NCBI GenBank assembly: GCA_951799445.1
Contig: OX637293.1
Coordinates: 12,400,001-12,464,000, forward strand
Reading direction: 5' to 3'
DNA: 64,000 nucleotides
DNA from: Pseudisothecium myosuroides
Lineage: Eukaryota > Streptophyta > Bryopsida > Hypnales > Lembophyllaceae
Translations under genes and position numbers: made by a program
Notes under the pieces: model-generated
Database searches by the model: none
Told to the model about the DNA's origin: nothing
The model's input: only the letters and a program-made list of their open reading frames with translations
Shown here: positions 60,017-64,000 of the stretch, piece by piece
Position numbering within the stretch: position 1 is the first letter of the stretch
Layout: each line of letters begins with the position of its first letter

Positions 60017-61330
60017 CCCCTAAAGGACCAAGGCCTTATTCCTGCCAAAAAACACTCAAAACTGCCATATCTATAGCAAAGAGTAAAAAAAAAGATTAAT
60101 TGTTTTTTATTCACATCTAACCATAAGATCTTACACAGAACTAGTATGAGAGTGTGTGGAAAAAATTTCAGGATTTTTTACTGCACAGATTGCAAGATAT
60201 CTGCGTTTAAAGTGAAAAAATTAAGTTTTTCAACACATTGCGGGATTAGATTTTTTTACTTTGAACATTTTTAACCTAAAATATTTGCACTACAGAGTTT
60301 TGAAATTTAAATCTTTATAGTGGGGAATTGAGTTGAGAGTCTAGGAAAAATTCAAAAAATTCAAAAAAACTTAATTATCATTCTTAAAAAAATTGTTAAA
60401 TAGAAGTAGGTACGAGATAGAAGGAAAATCTAAAATATTAATATAGTTTAGATGGAATTAAAATGCACTAATCCCAATGGTGAGATTGTTCTAGCAAGTA
60501 AATCACACCAAGTAAAAAAATAATTAAAAAATTAAAAGAATTGCATTCAAAAATGAATCCTACAAGTTATTTTTTTCAAGAAGATGCTCTAAGGTAAAAC
60601 AGCCCATCATGGTCAGAATTGCTAGTTTGCCTTCATGCCATGGCTGAATTTTTTTAATTTTCTCCCCACATACAAAGAAGTGTGACAAATAACAACAACA
60701 ATTGAAATTATATCTTTTCAGCAAAGTATGAATTTTCTATGAATTTTTGAAGTGTTTTGCCCAAAAGAGTCTGTAGACTACCCCAAAACCAACAAAACCT
60801 ATATCCATAATGCTCACCTTCGTCACCTAAAACAGTCAAAATATTTTCTAACTTGGAGGGCCTTAAAAAAGTCATTTTCTTCAATGATTTACACTGAAAA
60901 ACCTAATGTTCCTAATGGGGTCACTAATCACTCCAATAGTGTCAGGTGAGACATTGATGGTGGCCCAAAATCTCAAAAATTGACAATAACCATCGTGGGG
61001 CCATCTCTTAGGTGTCCGTCATGGGACATTTGACCATGATGGGTTGTTTTACCTTAACTGCCTAAAAAACAAGAATGTCCATAACTTTCTCATAACAAAT
61101 CCAAATGAAATGAATCAAAGCTTTCCAAATAGACAAAAATATAATCTATGAGAAAAAAAAATATTAAAAAAGAATTCAAATTTTTTTCCATTTTTTTTTG
61201 CTACCCGGGCTGCCCCCCGTCCCTTGTTTTGAGCTTATTTGGTCATAACTTTTGTTCCCGGGCACCGATTGTGAAAAAAATTATATTCCCGCAAAGCTTA
61301 TCGGTTTTTCTATCTCCAAAAAAAGTTTCT
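60017..61330. mobile_element. Family P element, right end lost, with nested MITE
   Basis: Starts CCCCTAAAGGACCAAGGC directly after the TTAA (60013-60016) that also closes the preceding element. The body matches 54734-55633 up to about 61330, then homology stops without a right terminus. A MITE at 60592-61054 interrupts it. Confidence 0.7.
60592..61054. mobile_element. Tc1/mariner-type MITE, 463 bp, TA TSD
   Basis: Terminal repeat AGGTAAAACAGCCCATCATG at the left, inverse CATGATGGGTTGTTTTACCT at the right, 23 of 24 matching over the full length. TA flanks both ends. The uninterrupted target is visible in the sister copy near 55295 (AGATGTTTTAATTGCC). No coding capacity. Confidence 0.82.
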
Positions 61331-61535
61331 ATAGATTTATTTATATTGTAGAATGTAATGGTTCAAATTTTGTTATAGTGTCATTCTAAAATAAAAAAAT
61401 TAGCATTCTATATTATAGGTCCAATGTTCAAATTGTTACAAAATATTCAATGCTAGGAAATTTTTTAAATTTCAAAGTGGAGCAAAATCTAAATTTGATA
61501 ACCTTCATTTTTTCATTAGTTAAATTGAAATTTAA

Positions 61536-62460
61536 CCCCTAAAGTCCCATTGTCCCCTTGAGGGACAAAATGGATTTCAGGTAGGCTTCCACAGTTTCAG
61601 TTTGTGTGGTGATTTTTTGAAACTTTTTATAAAGATAGAAAATCACATTAGCTTTTCAAGAATATAATTTTTATTTCAATCAATGTCCAGATGCAAAAGT
61701 TATGCCACCCGAAGTCCAAACTAGAGTTTGTTGGGCAATACATAAAAAATTACAAAAAGTCAATTAAAATTTTAAAATTTTATTTTTCATAAAAATTATT
61801 TTGGTCTACATGGAAAGAATTGATTCATTTGATTTGGATTAGTGATGAGAAAGTTATGGACAATCTTGTTTTTTGGGCAATTTAAGCATCTTCTTGAAAA
61901 AATAACTTATAGAGTTTATTTTTTAATACAATTTTCACAATTTAAAACAAAGAAGTTGTACTAGGTTTAGTTAGCTTGCTAGAAAAATCTCACGGTTGGA
62001 ATTAGTGATTTTCAATTTCATCTTTAAGTCATTAATGGTTTAATTTTTCCTTCAATTTGAACCTACTTCTACTTAATAATTTTTTAATGAATGAAAATTA
62101 AGTGTTTTTAAAATAAATTTTTTTACTAAACTCTCAATTCAATTCTTAAACATTAAAAATTAGAAATCCAAGATGTATTGTGCAAAAAATTTAAACTATT
62201 AATGAAGATTCAAAGCCTTTAAAATCTATTAAGACACGGTGCAAAAAACCTAGATTCCTTTACTTCAAATGCAAATATCTTGCAATCCATTTCATCAAAG
62301 TTTTTGAAATATCTTCTACACATTTTTTTTCTAGTCTAGTGCAAGATCCTATGGTTTGATATGCAAAACACACAATTTCTAAGGTCTTGTGCACTTTGCA
62401 ATAGAAATGATAGTTTTGAATGTTTTTTTGATGAAAAAAATGCCTTGGGAGCTTAGGGAT
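61536..62460. mobile_element. Family P element, 925 bp, TTAA flanks
   Basis: Left TTAA (61532-61535) then CCCCTAAAGTCCC; right GGAGCTTAGGGAT then TTAA (62461-62464). The interior is the inverse of 50337-51267 and 54734-55633 (ATCTTGCAATCCATTTCATC, GCAAGATCCTATGGTT). Non-coding. Confidence 0.75.
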
Positions 62461-62970
62461 TTAAAAACACACATTCTCATGGCTAAAATGTAGATCAAAT
62501 AAAAGAGCATAAGTTTTCAAAATGCACTATTGGATTTGCCATTTTCTTATGTAGGAAAATCAAAAATATTACTAGAAAATAATTTAAACTCCATCCATTG
62601 GAAATAAAATCAAGCAAGACCACCCAAAAGAAATTGGATGCAATTCTTTTTTCTATGTTGGAGTTGTTTTGAGAAATCATCCAAATGTCACTTTTCATCT
62701 CAAGGTTTCAGGTTTAACATAAAAGACTAAAGAAATCTATATGTTTCAAAATACATTTCTAGAGAGTTGAAAATCAGCATTTCCAATAGAAGATGTGTTA
62801 ATTTGTTAAAATTCCAACATATGTTTGAATCGTAAAAAATATTTGATTTATGAAAAAATTTATACAAGATTTTGTTTCTTTCTAAATCTTACACCTAGAA
62901 TTGACCAAATAAGCATTTGGGATAAGTGTAGTTTACATAGTTTGCATGATGAAAGCGCATGAGCAAACTA
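62461..62970. other. Unassigned AT-rich spacer
   Basis: No recognised feature; the 67-codon minus frame at 62495-62698 has no domain. Confidence 0.4.
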
Positions 62971-64000
62971 CAGTGGGGTAGCAATCAAAATGGCATTTTT
63001 GAATTCACAATGAAAAAAAATTCAGTGATGCCAACTTTGACAGCCTCCCGAGGGCTCAAAAATTGATCTTTGACTATGAAAGTTTTACCACAATATCATC
63101 TTTAATTTAGTTATATGCGTGCCAAATTTCAAGGCCAAAAGATTTACCCAAAAAAAGATATTTGAAATTTACCAACATGTATAGGCGTGAGAAAAACTTC
63201 ACTACCTCCAAGTTTGATACCCTCCCAAGGATTGAAAAAAAATTCTTTTCCTCTGAAATTTTTGTCATAGCACCATCTACATGTTGATTACATGTGGAAA
63301 AATTTCAAGTCCAAAAGACCCCTACAAAAATAAATATTCAAAATCTACCAACATGTGTAGTTGTGAGAAACAATTTCACTACTAACAACTTTGACACTAT
63401 CCCAAGGGTTGAAAAATTGTTTATTTATCAAGAAATTCTTATGATGAAATAATCTCTATGTTAATAAGATGTTTGCCAAATTTCAAGTTCAAAATATTCA
63501 CAAAAAAAAATATGTGTTAATTCTTCCAACATGTGTAGTTGTGAGAACAATATTTTCAACCCTTGGGATACTGTCATTTTTTGGGTAAAATTTCACAAGG
63601 ATGTAGAAAGTCATTCTCACAACTATACATGTTGGTAGAATTAAAATATCTTTTTTTCGGTAAATCTTTTGACTTTGAAATTTGGTATACATTTTATCAA
63701 TATAGAGATGATTCCATGCCAAAAATTTCATGGTAAAATGTTTTTTTTTCAGCCATTGGGATAGTGTCAAAGTTGGTAGTAGTGAAATTATTCTCACAAC
63801 TACACATGTTGGAAGAATTAACATATCTTTTTTTGTGTGGATCTTTTGAACTTGAAATTTGGCAAACATCTTATTAACATAGAGTTTATTTCATCATAAG
63901 AATTTCATGGTAAATAAACAATTTTTCAACCCTTGGGATAGTGTCAAAGTTGGTAGTAGTGAAATTGTTTCTCACAACTACACATGTTGGTAGATTTTGA
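62971..64000. mobile_element. Foldback element with tandem-repeat arms, second copy, cut by window edge
   Basis: Begins CAGTGGGGTAGCAATCAAAA after TA (62969-62970) and matches 14588-15980 throughout, including the roughly 177-bp repetition of AACTTTGAC..TCCCAAGG and the turn near 63570. The right arm runs off the window at 64000. The 123-codon frame at 63498-63869 is a product of the inverted repeats. Confidence 0.8.

Noticed and set aside
63498..63869. 123-codon minus-strand frame
   Set aside because: It lies entirely in the foldback element and repeats the same peptide phrase because of the tandem units.

Overview
The window looks like nuclear DNA of a streptophyte, most likely a land plant and perhaps a non-seed plant. 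The one clear host gene is the 5' half of MED33 (REF4/RFR1-type Mediator tail subunit), a family known from the green plant lineage, broken by seven or more short introns with GT-AG borders. The rest is very AT-rich (roughly 70 percent by eye) and packed with terminal-inverted-repeat DNA transposon derivatives. I cannot name a species from this alone.

Layout. 1-4.4 kb: MED33 on the minus strand, open at the left edge, with repeats inside its introns. 4.9-6.1 kb: a roughly 370-bp tandem array whose third unit carries a pogo/Emigrant-like MITE. 7.5-17.7 kb: a TTAA-flanked element, a 9-bp-TSD MITE, a dimeric repeat, a GC-tailed element with 8-bp TSD, a LINE 3' remnant, and two elements with CAGT-type ends, one of them a 1.4-kb foldback made of roughly 177-bp repeats. 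18-27.5 kb: scattered exon-like but unidentified sequence, a 205-bp TA-flanked MITE, and a GC-rich island at about 25.7-27.5 kb. 28-38 kb: several copies of a 4-bp-TSD family (family A), the second copy of the 8-bp-TSD element in opposite orientation, TTAA elements (family P) and Stowaway- and CACTA-type MITEs. 39-43 kb: a GC-richer retroelement-like block with a 633-codon gag-like reading frame broken by one amber codon. 45-48.5 kb: a 3.6-kb family A element with perfect 4-bp TSD holding a SWIM zinc-finger, transposase-like remnant. 50-64 kb: more family P copies, including a three-level nest, then a second foldback element running off the right edge.

Most interesting are: (i) family A, where many short copies and one long SWIM-encoding copy share ends and a 4-bp TSD, a combination I cannot match to a named plant superfamily; (ii) family P, about eleven TTAA-flanked copies with CCCCTAAAGGACC ends, with an internal empty site that proves TTAA duplication and one copy flanked by a 375-bp duplication best explained by unequal exchange; and (iii) the two foldback elements built from tandem repeats. 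No CRISPR, prokaryotic operon, rRNA or intact transposase was seen. All calls come from reading the sequence; no search was run.
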